Positions 31,853 to 46,300 are shown, counted from the first letter of the stretch. The stretch: 64,000 nucleotides of DNA from Prosopocoilus inquinatus (GCA_036172665.1 CM069875.1:25389806-25453805), one strand, 5' to 3'. A program made the numbers and translations. Notes: generated by a model not told the origin, from the letters alone.

Positions 31853-33798
31853 CTTCAGACTTTAATTTGCGTAAACTTTTGGTATTGTTTACTATTGTGA
31901 GTAAGACACGTAAGTCCTTGAGACGTTATTTTGCTTAGCTTTTGGGTACTATTTGATGTTGTGCGTGTATGCACGCTTGCAAAGTAAAGTTTGATGGAAT
32001 TCCAGAAACTAACGTTAATAATTTAACTCTGTCATTTACTTTTACAATACAACCCGCATTTGATTACGTTTTGATATTCTAAGTCGTGGAGTGTTTATTA
32101 TAATTTTATACATAATAAATTGTCACTGGCTGCTGGTCACTAGGGCTTGTCGCTGTTTACCTATCGCTTTATCTGCAATTGACTTTCGTTTTTGTGTTTG
32201 CGACAATAAATCGAAGTGTACACTTGTACGACAGTGTTTCTTTTTGGGAATGAGTATTGGGGACAACCCTTCTGGTCTTGCCAAAGGGTTCATTGGGTGT
32301 ATTGAACTCTTGGTTTGAGGTAAAATTGACTGGCGTCCCCGGATTAATTATTGGATGCTCGATTGACGTTTCACCCAAGACATCGTGTTATTGCGTTTGG
32401 TTTGCCATTCTCGTTTTGTACCCCCTCACGCAGTAACCAGTACCCGCTGTTACCCTGTGGTAACAGTGTCTTGGTTGTCATCCCCTGTTATACCATCATT
32501 ATCACTCTCATTTTCGCCTTAGATATTTTGCTTCGATTTTTGACATAAATGAAAATCACCAGCAACTAGGTCAGGCGAACTAGATGGACTAGACTAGATG
32601 GACGTGTTTGAAGTTGACATCATGAATGCTGTTGAAGAGAGTGAGACTTTCATAAATTAGAGCGTTGTTTCAATAAAAGAGAATTCATAGTGAAAATGTT
32701 GCTCTTTTTTCTTCGATGACTTAATTGCGCGGCCGTTTTCTAAATAATAAATTATTAAAATTCCTTTTGCAACCCAACATACGGTTCTCTGTTCAAGGTT
32801 TGGTCTTAAATTTGTAAGATGGTTGTAAGGTAGTTGTGATTAATCGTCGACGTTGCCGTTGCCCATAGCTTAGATTCGTTTAGACCACCTTCAACCAAAT
32901 GTGACAAGTCATTCAAAAAACTTTCCGGATTATAAGTAAACAACGTCAGATTCACATTTGAAGTAACCATCTTGCACCCCTAAAAAGTCATATATTATGA
33001 TTTGAGTTGCACCATTTGAAATGCCTCCTGTTTTTGCTAAACCCTAGTGGACAAGTGACGATCTTCTCTAATTAGGTTACACGACCGATACCTAAACTAC
33101 ATATATATCTAAACTCTCAGGACCAATTCCTTATTACTGAATATATAGGAGCACCATCTCCAAGTATGTCACCATATGCACGTGCTTCATCACTAGGAGG
33201 GATCACTCATATCTAATTTCCAGCTAGAAATCATTTTTCTCCACTCCCTCAAATCTTCATAGATCTTCTTCATTAAATTAATCTAACTTATAAACTACTA
33301 AAAGTAGAAGATTCAAATTTTTTCAATTCGTTTGATAGTATGGGCGAGAAGAGGAAGGCCAATTTCCATGTTTTTTTTTTGTGGGTTTTCGGAAACTCGT
33401 TATGAACATAAGCCGAGCAGAAATGTAAGAGATTTAGAGGCCTAGAATATGTAAAAGTGAAAAAAATAGAACTTTGGTATATTCCCGTTTACTAGAGGAT
33501 ATAACAGAGTGTTTTGTAATAATAAATTAAAAAAAGGTAACATATAGATAATTTTGGAAAAGTTTACATCTATTTTTACCATGATCTTAAAAATTTTTAT
33601 CAAGATTTTAAAAATGAGACATCTTCTGTGTCTTTTAAAAATTTTAGTTTGTTTGCTTCGATATTGCAGAATATGGCATAAGACTAACTATTTGGTGGAC
33701 TTTTAGTTCAAACGCTAAAATGAACATTATTTTTTTTAAGAAGTATATGTATGATATGCAATAGTTTTTAACTTTGGTGGTAAAAATTTTATACTGAT
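31853..33798. other. Spacer, nothing recognised
   Basis: Several moderate GC patches (about 32100-32560) but no gene, terminal repeat or RNA gene that I can support. Confidence 0.35.
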
Positions 33799-34182
33799 AA
33801 ACACTTATTTTAAATATGTAGTATGTAGTAACTTAACACTAGTAGTATATTAACATAGAATATAACAATCGTGCCAAAGCAAAGAAAATACTTTTAATGA
33901 ACAGAAAATTAAACAAGTAAATGCACATCTCATAAGACATGTAACCATTTTGTAGAAATAACATAAAATATGAATTTATAATTCGGAAATAAACACTTAT
34001 TTTAAATATGTAGTATGTAGTAACTTAACATTAGTAGTATATTAACATAGAATATAACAATCGTGCCAAAGCAAAGAAAATACTTTTAGTGAACATAAAA
34101 TTAAACAAGTAAATGTACATCTCATAAGACATGTAACCATTTTGTAGAAATGAAATAAAATATGAATTTATAATTCGGAAAT
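33799..34182. repeat. Tandem duplication of a 192-bp block
   Basis: The block starting AAACACTTATTTTAAATATG at 33799 is repeated at 33991 with only a handful of substitutions and small indels. High identity points to a recent duplication. No coding potential. Confidence 0.9.
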
Positions 34183-37100
34183 ATAAATAAATATTAAGTA
34201 CCAATAGCTAATGTCGCTAATCAATTGGGGATTCAATTGTTGATGTTGCTAGACGCACACATAAAGTACTCATTCTCATGTCAATGTTCGAAGAAAAGCA
34301 TATTCCAACAGTAAGTACCTACATTTTAGATGAATTGATCGGAATTGAATATACGAAATATTGGTTCAGAATTCGTCAATATTTGTTCAATAATGAAAGA
34401 GATACATTATTAATACAGTCACCAGTTCATCTTCTACACGTTCGCTTGTGTTTAATATCTCTTGGGATTTTAATCGCGAATCGAGCCAGATTTTCCCAAT
34501 TGAATTCATGCTGTATTAAATTAAAGCCTGCGTCAGTTTTGCTGCATGGCAGCGTAGCTTTTTCATTACATAATGATTTCATTTTTCAAATAATAAAATT
34601 GTTAGCTAGGATCAGAGAATATTTTGTATCTGCCAGTTGTCATCAAATGCAATTAAAAATACATGAAAGTATGTAGTTATTACTTTTTTTAAGTGCCTTT
34701 GTGATCGGACAAATAAATGCAAATTTAAATTGCTAGAATAAATATCGGGCTCTGAATATATGAAACGATATGAAAAGGTGTTCGATTCTAGAAATATTTT
34801 AAATAAAAACGATATTATTTTGTTTAAAAAAATTAAAAATTTCATTTACAAAAGGGCAGTCTTTAATATCGGGACGATAACAGTTCACTGCAGTCTCTCT
34901 TTCAGTAAATAAAAGAGAAACTGTAATTAAAATTAAGCTTATAAATTATAATTTATAATTCACAATGCGTGTCATAAAAATTGTAGAATTCTAGAATTTA
35001 TAATAAAAACGAACGTGTTTCATACGCACATTGGCCCGTATTCTCGTCACGTGATGAAAGTTGCTTTCAACTAAAATTGCAATAAAAATAAAAAACAAAA
35101 ATAAACAAGAAACGCTATAGCTTTATATCAATTTAATGTGTAAGAGAGGGACTCGTTTATTTCTCATGGCAACGATCATTCGTCACTTTCTTAATCACAG
35201 CTCAGGATGACATTTAAAAAAAATATTATGTAGTTTTTCTACCAATATTAGAAATATTTAGGAACTATTAAAAGAAAAACGGACAAATACTAAACGGATA
35301 TAATAATTTATGAAGATAAAAGATTGTGTTTGCTTATTTTGCTAATTTTAGAAATATTTGGATTTTGATTTTTAATTTTTTTTTATTGTTTTGTGTTCTG
35401 TTTAAAATATTCATCAGTCTCAAGTTTCATCATGTCACTACTGTAATTCTAGTAGGATGAAGTCAGAGTTGCCAGATTGTGTAAAATTCCATCATTTAGG
35501 CTTCTTACCTAAATTAAAATGCTGTTACCGCTGAGTATTTCTTGGACTATTTAATTTATTAGAGATTTCCTTTATTAAATCATTATAGTGATTTGGTAGG
35601 TATATATACTTCTTCTCAGAAAGCGTTTTTTTCTCAAAACTTAAGTTTAGACAAATTTGTTTGTATGCAAATTCGTAAACTTGCAGCCAAAAAAGGATGA
35701 CGTTTCAACAATATTTTTGATCTGAAGTTCTAGAGGTTACACTAAAAAATGTTTTACACATCGTCACTAAGATATCAAAAACCTCGTATCTCAAAATAAG
35801 ACGATTTTGAGATACTAAGTTTACCAATATGATAGAGTTTTTCATAATTTTGAAAACATTTTTACTTTTTTCACAGTAAGTCGTAATCAAATTACACGGT
35901 TATGAAATTTTTGGTTTAAATCTTCTTGGGATTTTTATTTTTATTAAAATTGCCTTTACGTTCTGCTTAACATTTCCGATACAACAAATTCTTTCCACGT
36001 TTAGTACAATGATACATTTAAAAATATATTCTGCTTGCCACATTCATGAAGCAGTTTCTTATTTTTAAATATTATTACTTGTAAAAAAATTCAATCACAT
36101 TTAATCATTAATACTTAAAATTTTTAACCGATGTTGTAAGCGGTGACACCAATTATGTAAGCGGGGCCTTCAATTATGTAAAGCCGGTTTTTTTTCTATA
36201 ATTCTGGCGAATAGAAAAATAAGAAAATCCCACCGAATGGTGCCATTTTATAATCGGGGCCTTTATTTTTTGGTTTCTTTGGAAAAACTAAAATAAATAA
36301 GACACATCCTATTCAAACAGGTAGACAATTTTGAATAATAGAATTTTGCTGCCACCAGGCATTTTTATTGGAAATTATCGAATTTGTTTAATTGACTAAT
36401 TAATTTCTCCAGAAATTATACGAAGCACTGCTACATCTATATAGTATTGTCCAAATTATTAGAAGAATTTTTATATGTAAAATAGTTCTTCTAAACGCTA
36501 ATAATAATAAACCCATTAAAAGTGGTGTGAGGAGTTAAATTTGGGGTCTCTACATACAGCATGAGCAAAAATAATAGGGGATAATTTAAAATTCCAGCCT
36601 TTCCAATTTTGATACAGTTGGTAGAATGTATAGGTGCATAGTGGGATATAAATGTAGGAAGCGGGATTAATATAAGTGTATTTCAATTAAGTATCATTAA
36701 AGAAGTCAATAATAAGTATAATTAATGCAATGATCTTTCATTTTTATCAATAAATTAAACACACTTTTGGTTACCACTCGTTTTTCACAAAGGCCACCTA
36801 CAAGGAAAAAATCAGTAGAAACGCGGGAATTTTAAACTGCCTTCAACCGTTTTTGGTCTCACTGTATATTGATTGTGATGAAGGAGTTGCTCTTACATAT
36901 AATTTTTGAGTTAATTTATTTACATATTTTATTTAATTACGGCCGGGATTGTACGTTTTAAAAGGAGCTTAAATTTCAGTCCTGTTTAGAATATAAATTT
37001 AATGTGGGTTCGACAAAACATCAGTCAAATTATAAGTGAAGGTTAAATGTACGAAACATATTACAATCCAAATACGATTTAAATTTAAAAAGTCGATAAT

Positions 37101-38300
37101 CTGACTGTTAATGATTTAAATAATTTAAAACAAATCAGTCGATTTAAATTTTTAGTGTATGCAGAATATGTAACCTTTTCTCCGACTTCCACTTTTTTTT
37201 CTCATTTTCTCTGGCGGCTTGTAATTAAGTAAATATTGAGAACCGCAGGTCTAGAAGCAGCTCGGTACATTAGTGTTTTTTTTTTTTATAATCCATGTCA
37301 TTGTGTAACAAACGAAATAATTATGTAAGAGGTCCTGAATCCTACACGCACACCTTGGTCTCCGTTATTAAGGCTTCTTCCAATACCAACGCTAATAGAA
37401 AACCCACGCATACTGAAAGTAGGTCATTCGGATTCATTTAAATAGGTAGCTTTTCTGATCAGAAGGGAGTTCGACCAGACAGTTGCCACGGGGCTCGAAT
37501 TCCTTGTCATCTAGAAGAGTACCTATTGTTAGTTCCGATTGTAATTTAGTCTGTTTGACACGCGTCGGCGTCGTGAAGTTTTCGAATTTTTGTTTTAATT
37601 TTCCTAATTTATTTTAATTTAAAAAAGTGTACCTAAGAAGCATCCACGATAGGCGAGGGTGAGTTTAAATAAAATATATATAATCATTGTTGCTTAAAAT
37701 TTAACATATAACAAAAGTTTTCAGAAGTAAGTAAACTGATATTTGTTGATCTTCGCTTCTCTCTTTCATATTCTAGTTTTAATTGTCAATTTTTAAATTT
37801 TAATTAGTTAATTTAATTCACACATTATTTCGTTTGTAATCTTTTGTTATTACACCAATACTTCTCTTATGTTGCAATATATTCTGCAATTTAAATCTTT
37901 GGAGTTTTATATGCGCCATAGTAAGGAAGAACTATTAACTAAACATAGAAAGAGATAACAACCGTTTCTGAGAATTCCAAAAAATATAAGTAGACGCCAT
38001 TCAAGTAATTCGTGGAAAATGATTGGAAAATGATTTGGAACTCGTCTGCCTTTCCATGCTAAAACCAGTGCGGTACTAAGAAATCGAAATTCAACATTAT
38101 ACGGATTGCTAAAATAATTGGTGGCAAAAGGTCATGAAAAGTAAGTTTTCAACACCCATCTGTACGTACTCTACAGTAAATCTATTAGTTTGACTCACAG
38201 TTCTCTGTCAAAAGTACTTTCTTTGAAGTTTTCTTATCCGGAAATTATGCCAAAAGTAAACCAAAGAAAATGTCATTTGTAGTTTAAAATTCAGAAAATA
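34183..38300. other. Long featureless AT-rich stretch
   Basis: No gene or known repeat is supported over 4 kb. The 132-codon frame at 34278-34676 has no recognised domain, and a frame of that length is not surprising in a window of this size and composition. Around 36130-36260 short AATTATGTAAGCGGGGCC-like pieces repeat. Confidence 0.4.

Positions 38301-38355
<55 letters not shown>
38301..38355. repeat. TAT trinucleotide microsatellite, about 18 units
   Basis: Uninterrupted TAT/ATT repeat of 55 bp. Confidence 0.95.
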
Positions 38356-40962
38356 GGGACAGAATAATACTAACACCACATAAATGTTTCAAATTCATTT
38401 ACTATACTCCCTATTATTAAGTTAAAGTTGCAACCATTATTATAATGTCTTTAATATTAAGGTGCAAAATGGCAAAGATTAGATAAACTGTAAAGTGGAG
38501 TGGCAACAAGTTTAAGCAGGATTTATAAATTATTCGGTGAATATAGGTGTGCACTTTGTCTAATAAAATTGTCTAACGTACGCTTTTAGAACATCCTCAC
38601 AATTTGGCCTGCACTTTCAACTTCCACCAGCGTTTACTAAATCAGGTATATTAGCGTCGATTCCCCCGAAAATGTTAGTTGTCTATAAAGTTACTGAAAG
38701 GCATTCTTACATAATCTCTAAAAGACTGCATCTAGTTCTTACTCATACCATTTTTCTTCGACTAATTAATAAGGAATTAGTACACTCTTCCTTAAAAAAT
38801 TCTCAAAGCTCAACTTTTATTATCTTTTTTGCTAACAGCGTTTCTTTGAGAGAAACTTAACAGATAATTCTTAATTTCACTTCGCGTCATCGAAGAGCCC
38901 TATCCTTGAGCGAAACAAGAAAGAAAATAACATGTTGCTTTTAAGGGATGACTGATTTAGAAAATCCATTTACGAGTTCGTCTCAGAAAAATTAACAGAG
39001 CAATTAGCTAGGCAGCTCGAGTCTCGACTTAAAAGATAAAAATAAATTAGCTGCTTTAGAAGGGGTGTTAATGAATTAAACTTCGTTTCGCTTCCAATGA
39101 ATTTCACGAGAGCCTACGTACACAAACCATTCGAAACTTGACTGTTTCACATTCGCAATATTATAAAATTGTTTTTATTTTATGGTATGTTTCAATAAAT
39201 ATAATATTAAATTCCGGCGTGTTACAATTTCAATTCTGAAATTTGCATCGTCCGCAAAACAGATATCTCGCGTGTACTCGTTTGTATTCCATGCTGAAAA
39301 AGAAGTAAAACAGCAGCATGTGAATGCAAATCGCCTTCGTCTTTGAAAAAATATTCTAATTAAGCTCGTTGGGGCGAAATGGAAGACGTCCTGCTTAAAT
39401 TGAAAATGCAAAGTCATATATATTAGCGTGGAATAAAGCGAGTATCTTTCGCATAAGTTAATATGAATATATTGTATTTTAAGGTAAATGTTTTCATCGG
39501 CGACAACAGAAGAAAAAACACTTCTAAAACCAAGAGAGTATGTGATTCCTTATAATCTCTCTCGAGCTGATGAAAAAAAATTATTATTTGTGTCGAGTTT
39601 TCGCTTGAATACTAACATTGTGCAACTTAAAAGTTCCATTAATTTATATTTTAAAAATGGAACGCAAAGGTTTCTCTATAAATAGCAAGGGATTGCATAA
39701 ATTCTTAGGTGCGACTTCTAAAATGTAGTTCTGTACAGAGCCTAATATTAATTTGAATAAAATTCTTTCTATTTATTTTACTAGCAAAGTAAAATTCTGA
39801 AAACATATGAAATATACCTGGAGTATTCCGCATATACTAGGTCCTACTTTTTACAACCTACCTATGCAAGTGAAATTGAAGCTACCTTAATTCTCGCTGA
39901 ATGTTTAAATAGTTTCTTGATGTATTCACTGCTCTAAATTTGGGGCCAAATCTTGGTTGATTAGATCCAAATAGAGTCAAGAATATGATCATGCATTAAT
40001 GTTAAAAGTATCATATTCTCTATATTAATAAAGCACTTAAATGTCCAAAATGGGCACAAGTAATAAAACAAAATAAGTGTCTAAAAAGGCAGCTTATAAA
40101 GTAATGTCAACTCTACTTTTTGTACTGTATGAACGTTTCTGGATGTATTACAAATCTATTTAATAAAAACTTTATAAAGCAATGAGCAGTTATGTTAATA
40201 TGGCTCCTGTACAAGTCATATAAAATAGGTTTATACTAACTATTTTGTTGCCTAATTACTTGGACTTTTATACATGTTCTAAAAAACTATTGCTCTTGAT
40301 AACAGTTACCAATAGCGGAGTTTCATTTTATTAAGGTCACAAAATAACTTGCTGAAGTATATAACTTAATTTTGTTTTCAGTACATGAAATACTGGAATT
40401 GTCGTTAGGAGGCAACAACAACTTAGTTTTTCATGCAAATCAAAAATCATCGTCAAAGTTGTTTCAATATTTTTAAAAAGTTTTTATTTTAGAAAAACTA
40501 TTTATTTTAAAAAATTATTATAATTATATTTACTTTAATTACCTTCTTAATGATTTATAGATAAATGAATTTATATGTGCCTTAAATAAATAATAAGAAT
40601 ATTAATAACGATTTTATTGGTGTTAGACATAAAAAAATATGTATGCACAAGTCAGTGGGGAATAAACTTAACAACCGATAGATTGTAACGTATGTACAGT
40701 CGAAAAAAAAACTCTAGCATGCTTTGAAATGACAACGATTGACAAAGGCATGTCTTAGCCCATATACTCTTATTCACAACTGTCACTTTGCGCAGAAAAT
40801 AACCTCAATTTTATATCATTAAAACTACAATATTACCAATTAATGAGTGAAGTTTAATGGGAAAGTTTGTAATTAGCAAAACCTTTTTTATTTTCGTAAA
40901 GAACAGATTTCCGAATAGAATATTTAATGTGAAAACTGAAGATGAATAATTTGAAGGTTAAT
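38356..40962. other. Intergenic DNA, nothing recognised
   Basis: No supported gene. A minus-strand frame at 39175-39417 contains ICFADD by chance but lacks any other reverse transcriptase motif. Confidence 0.4.
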
Positions 40963-43350
40963 TCAACAAATGTCAGCGAAGAAGTGGAAAATCAAGTTAA
41001 GACGCACGTTAATTTTCCACGGATTGCTGCGAGTTTTTTTTTCAACTGTACATACTTTAAAATGGTAAAACAATCGCTTACAATTGCGCTTATAGTATAG
41101 CATGCATTCTTTATGAGATTGTTTAATAATTCTACCGAAAGCCGTAAGCGACAACTGTCTAATCCCTACTGGTAACAAATTTAAATAACATTGGGCTATA
41201 ATAATTCATCCCACAACACATTCTGTTAATTATATGCTGAATAATACTTTTATTTCTAGTATCGTGTTTATGATTTTCCTCGTGAGTAACGTAATTAGAT
41301 AAATTTTGCTTAACAAATAACAGGCAATGCAAAACATAAAGCGATGGAACAGTTAAAATTCTTAATCGTATAAACTCTGCTTTGCAATCTTCCCTGTAAT
41401 TAAATCCAAGCTATAATTGTGACAGTGAAAAAATGCATTGAGTTGAGGACGCCTGACCCCAAATTTGTAAAGCGTAGGAAATTATGAAATGAATTAATCC
41501 GTAAATTACGTAACAAATGTATATTCGAAGCTATTTTTGAAGCTAGATAATCCGTACGTTTGTTCCACCGTAATTTGGGGTCCAAATAAACACCTAGAAA
41601 TTTCATTTCATTCAGGATACCCAAATTTTTTATCAAAATTTTTGAGCGAAAGTAATTTTGAACAGTTAAAACATCCTACGATCGTTTTTTAACCTGACAT
41701 TGCAGTAGGATAGACAAATTGAAGCGGGTTTGCTACATAATAAGTCCCACACGCAAGGCGACCGTGCTTGCTGTCAAAGTATAATGAAAGTTTTAAAACA
41801 ACTGTTCGGTTTTACCGAAATTTATCATTTTATTTTATCTTAGAATAGTTTATTTTATTTTATGTTTATCATTTAGTTTTCAATTATTTTGATTTATTTT
41901 ATTTACTTAGTTTAATACAATTTAAGAAGAAGTTAAGAATTGAACACGTCACAAAACAATTCGTTGAAGGTTGGGCCTTCTCCATAGAATTTATTTCATA
42001 ATCTGTTGCAGCATTGAGTCATATTACAGCTACGGCCCAACGATGAACACAGCATTGCGTTTCCTTGTAGTCATACTTTTCGAGGAAAATTCCACCTCGA
42101 AAATAAGGGAAGACACCCTCTTCTCACCGCGAGAAGTTTCTTTACTTTTTCATAGAAGATTACATTTTATTGCTCAACATTCAGTCTCGCCGATAAGTCG
42201 AGTCTTTCAAATCATTTCGTTTTACAAAAACGCTGTCATTAGTCCTAAGCAATTGTCTATCAAATTAGACTTCGAAGTGTATTTGTGAATGTAAATATTG
42301 TAAATATAATTTTTAAGAAACAAGTACAGTTTAACACCGTAACCTTTACAACAACATTGTTTTTGTTTTAGATTTGTTGAGTTTCAATTTATTAGAAACG
42401 AAGCATTCTTCAAGGTCTGCTGTATTTTGCTATTCAGCTCACCTGTTTTATTGCCAATAGTTACTATAGTTGTGTCATCGGCAAAAAGAATCGCATCGGT
42501 GTCGGAGAACTGCACGGGGAAGATCGAAAATGTAAAGCAGAAACAGGATTGGGTCCAACACCGAACCTTGTGGTATACCGTGGCAGATGTTTCGAAATTT
42601 ATATTTTGCGATTACCTAGGGTCACCATTGCTTTCTGTCCCGCAAATATGAATCCAGAAGATTTGCAGACCATAACTTATTCATAAGAGTATCGAAAGAC
42701 ACATTCGAAGGCGCGTGCTAAGTCGCAAAATAAAGCAGAAGCGTGCGAATAATCGATGAAGGCACCATTATGGTCGATACTAATTGATTAATTGCATTAA
42801 TTGTGAACGAGGATTTTTGAAAACCGTACTGGGAAGTACGTAGTAGTAGAATATGATTATTTTCTAAATAGTTGCAAATTCGTTTCTTCAGCGCCTTTTC
42901 TAAAATTTTAGCTTAAACAGAGACAATGAAAATTGGACGAAAATTGTTTCTAGCGTCAACAGAACCTTTTTTGTCTATAGGAATAACTCGGTAGACTTTT
43001 AGAGTTGTATATAATAAAATGTATAGCTTAGTCAGAGGCCCAACTACATAATGAGTAAGCGAATCCATTACTTTGGTATTTATACTATAAACTCTTTAGT
43101 GTTTCTGTTTTTTTAATTAAAAATGATGTCTCTAATTTCATTAATTCTAATCTCTTGAAAACTCAAATTTGACTGCTCGACTCATTTGCCATAAGTAAGA
43201 AGGGAAATGTTTTTTTACTGTGCGTCAATTTTTAAATAATGTTTTCAGTTACATCGGTAAAATAGACGTTAAAGTCATCAGGAGTTAAGCAAACATCAGG
43301 ATTAGTGGAAGATTTAATTTAAAACATTAGTTGCTGCATCAAATCTAGAG
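40963..43350 (-). pseudogene. Jockey-type LINE remnant, interrupted
   Basis: Minus strand, read from about 43010 downward. VIPIDKKGSVDARNNFRPI and AKILEKALKKRICNYLE lead into YGFQKSSFTINAINQLVST, the start of a reverse transcriptase domain. FDTLMNKLWSANLLDSYLRD follows, then PQGSVLDPILFLLYIFDLP (about 42575-42520) and the catalytic LFADDTTIVT (42493-42462). NKLKLNKSKT (near 42365) continues the domain. The frame is then lost for about 700 bp and resumes at 41636 with EMKFLGVYLDPKLRWNKRTD, followed by a C-terminal tail down to about 40963. Frameshifts and stops show it is dead. The gap contains a hammerhead-family insertion (41674-41792). Confidence 0.8.
41674..41792 (+). mobile_element. Hammerhead-family X module inside the LINE
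   Basis: This 119-bp unit shares CATTGCAGTAGGATAGACAA, the ACGCAAGGCGACCGTGCTTG block and GCTGTCAAAGTATAATGAAA with the X modules at 14.2, 16.6 and 31 kb. TTAAAACA occurs at both edges (41666-41673, 41793-41800) as a possible 8-bp duplication. It has no ribozyme region. Confidence 0.65.
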
Positions 43351-46300
43351 GGAAATATAAAAAATGGCTGCTAATGTTAGAAACCTATGAGCAATTATAA
43401 AACATATAAAAAGCTGTACTACCAACGGGTTTTAAAAGCTACTTATTATGCGACACATTGCAACCTTTGTGAAAATGAAAATACTACATTAACACTCTCA
43501 CTAAGACTTACTGTTATGTAATACGACAGTGTAACACAACAAAAACAATCCGGTATAAATCAGACATAAGGTAATATGTACTTGATACCTATGCACATAT
43601 TTGAAATTACTTTTTATTGTCAACTTTAATTATAAACGTAACCTCCATATTGTCATTGGAAATTATTTCAAGAGCGAACTAGTAACTTGTTTTTCATCGA
43701 AGAAACAATATACACTATCTTTCACATTTTGTGTTCAGTGAAATAAATCTGTATTTCAGTGGAATATATGTAATTTCATTCAAATATATCGTATTTGCGT
43801 TAAAAAAAACTAATTATTCACATGAAAATAATTTATTATCCCGAAAGAAATATATCTTTGCCACTATTTAAAGATGTAGCTTCTTTAAATTAAAGCATAT
43901 TTTATTAACTACAAAGAATTATTTTTCTCTGTGTAGAAAAATAGCGTAGAAAATACTAGTCACTTTTCACTTGACACTCGCGTGTTAAATAAAATACTAT
44001 TATTAGTAAAAAGTTTAACATTATTAGTTAACAGTTAAACAGTTATAAATTTTAGTTCGATAATCGTTGTATAAAACCTGCACAATCCTCTATTATACAT
44101 CATCTATAGAAGCTCTTTGTAATGGTATATAACAAATATTTTTCCCTAATACAGACGAATTACTGTATATTTATTATTTTACGGAGTTTAAACCACATTA
44201 TAAAACAGTAATAGAAACTGTAAAACTGTTTTCTAATGACTTTATTTTGTACTCTTAAGAAGCAATTATAACTCTTTCGTAAATATGAAAAGCGACCACG
44301 TACGCCATTCTACTTATAGAAGATAAATTTTTGATTTTATTATTTAGATTTACAAGCACTTTTACAGCTTCTTCTTAAAACTGAAATGTTCTGTAAGCAT
44401 TTTTACTTTATTAAAAACTGTAATAAATTAAAAAAAGTACATAACGCTTCAAATATGTAGTAATAATACAGGAATTTAGTTGTAAGAAGCAATACAATAT
44501 GTGTTACTTGGAGTATTTAAGCACCACAAGAAATGAATGTAAAAGTGAAAGGTTTTAAACACCAAAATAAATATCGAATATAAAACAAGTTCACCACATT
44601 TGGTATTGATATAAAATTATTATTGTGGGCCAAGTCATTTGTTCTTTTGAATAAATACGATCACTTTTCTTACTCACACTTTATTGTAAGTTGAATGAAT
44701 AGGCAAACATAGGCAACAGAAACGATATAAACAAATTTGTAATTGGTTAACATAGTTAAAATGGTGGAGGCGTCAGTATAGTTTGGGTAGTGCTTATTTA
44801 TATTTATTATAATTTTTTTAATGATACGTCATTGAACTAAAATTACAATAAGAATTAAAATCTTTCTGTGTGTTTCTGTGTATCTCTTGAAAGTAAAAAT
44901 TATTTTCTCATATTTTTTACAAGATTTTCCTGTCTAATTATTAATTATGAACTATGAAGCTAGTAATTTCTAAAGAATTTTAAAGAAAGGATGTGTTGTA
45001 GTATGTACATCGAACAAATTCATTTACGGTCGAATATTATCTGCGGTAATAAATAATTTACAACCCAGGAAGTAATGCGGCCCTCAAATCAAAAACGGCT
45101 CATGTAAGTACATGAATTGGCTTTTAAATCTAAACGCCGATTACATTGCGATCACGTCCGTAAATCACTACATTACTTTTTAATAAAACATCAGACGGAG
45201 GTCTCGGTTTACGACCATTTTATTTCGATACAATTTACACTTCGCTCGCGCACAAAGTACGAATACAAATAACAGTGACGGCATAAAGTTCGACTTTATG
45301 CGGGGGTTATTAGCAATAAACGTTTTTCTGGTGTTTTCCTGTTCCTAACGCGTTATTTGTACGTTAACTATAAAAAAATAAGGCATTTGCATGACAAAGG
45401 CGTTGCGTCCTAACAAAACGTCAACATTGAAAGAGAAGTTTCTGCTTGTCCTGTTGAAACGAAGCTTTAGAGAACGGTATTATTTTTTTTCACTTTTGGT
45501 ACAACGTTATTAAAAGGAATAGATTAGGCTGTGACAAAATAATTATTTCTAATGGGTTTTTAAAGTATGTATGTCCGTCCAGAAAAATCAAAAAGGAATG
45601 AAAATCAACCCTTACTAATCAATTTTTAAAGTTTACCTAGACAACTAAAAGTGGTCAGTGTATTTTAATCCTAAAACCTGTCAGTTACATAAAATATAGA
45701 GGGCGAGTAAGAAACGATTGGATTATTAATTATCTCAATTAGAAATACCTAAACGTGTTACTAAGTAATAAAACACTAAAGAATTCTTTAATTTTTAATT
45801 ACTTGTTAAGAAGTTAAAGTGAAGAGATATTAATTTTAAATTATCCTTCATTTTCTTGTTCATTAAAGAATAATGAAAGCGTAGCTCGACATTTCATCCG
45901 GAAAAAGTTCTGAACTCGGCTTTCCTGTTCCCCACGATGCAGTAAACCTTGTTATGCAAAATAGTCGCGGGTTATTATAGTTTTAATTTTGTTTTTAATT
46001 CATTAGCAAATGCGCAGCTTCCGTTTCAACTAAAGATGAAATTTCATTTCGCGCATTTATATTTTATTTAGAAACAATAAGCAGATGAAAACCAACTTTT
46101 AAAGTGTTTCAACTTAAAACATTAGACCCTACAGAAAACTTGCAATCTTAACTGCTGTTTTTGGTCAACCCCAATAATTTCTAAATTAATAAAATAAACA
46201 GTGCCTGGTGAATTCCCTTAACTGGTCAACTTCTTGTTAAAGTCGCTTCTTAATCAAATTCGACTAATTTGCCTGATTAGATTCAAGCATGAGGGTTGTT

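Noticed and set aside
31127..31938. Two long frames in the arms of the 31 kb element
   Set aside because: They are mirror images of the same repeat sequence, overlap the ribozyme motif and have no domain.
34278..34676. 132-codon plus-strand frame
   Set aside because: No recognised domain. A rough stop-codon expectation for DNA this AT-rich allows such a frame by chance in 64 kb.
37535..37660. Possible 5' UTR exon with an initiator-like start and a GTGAGT donor
   Set aside because: Only weak motif matches and no coding exon downstream to attach it to.
39175..39417. Minus-strand frame containing ICFADD, like a reverse transcriptase catalytic box
   Set aside because: None of the neighbouring reverse transcriptase blocks occur at the expected distances.
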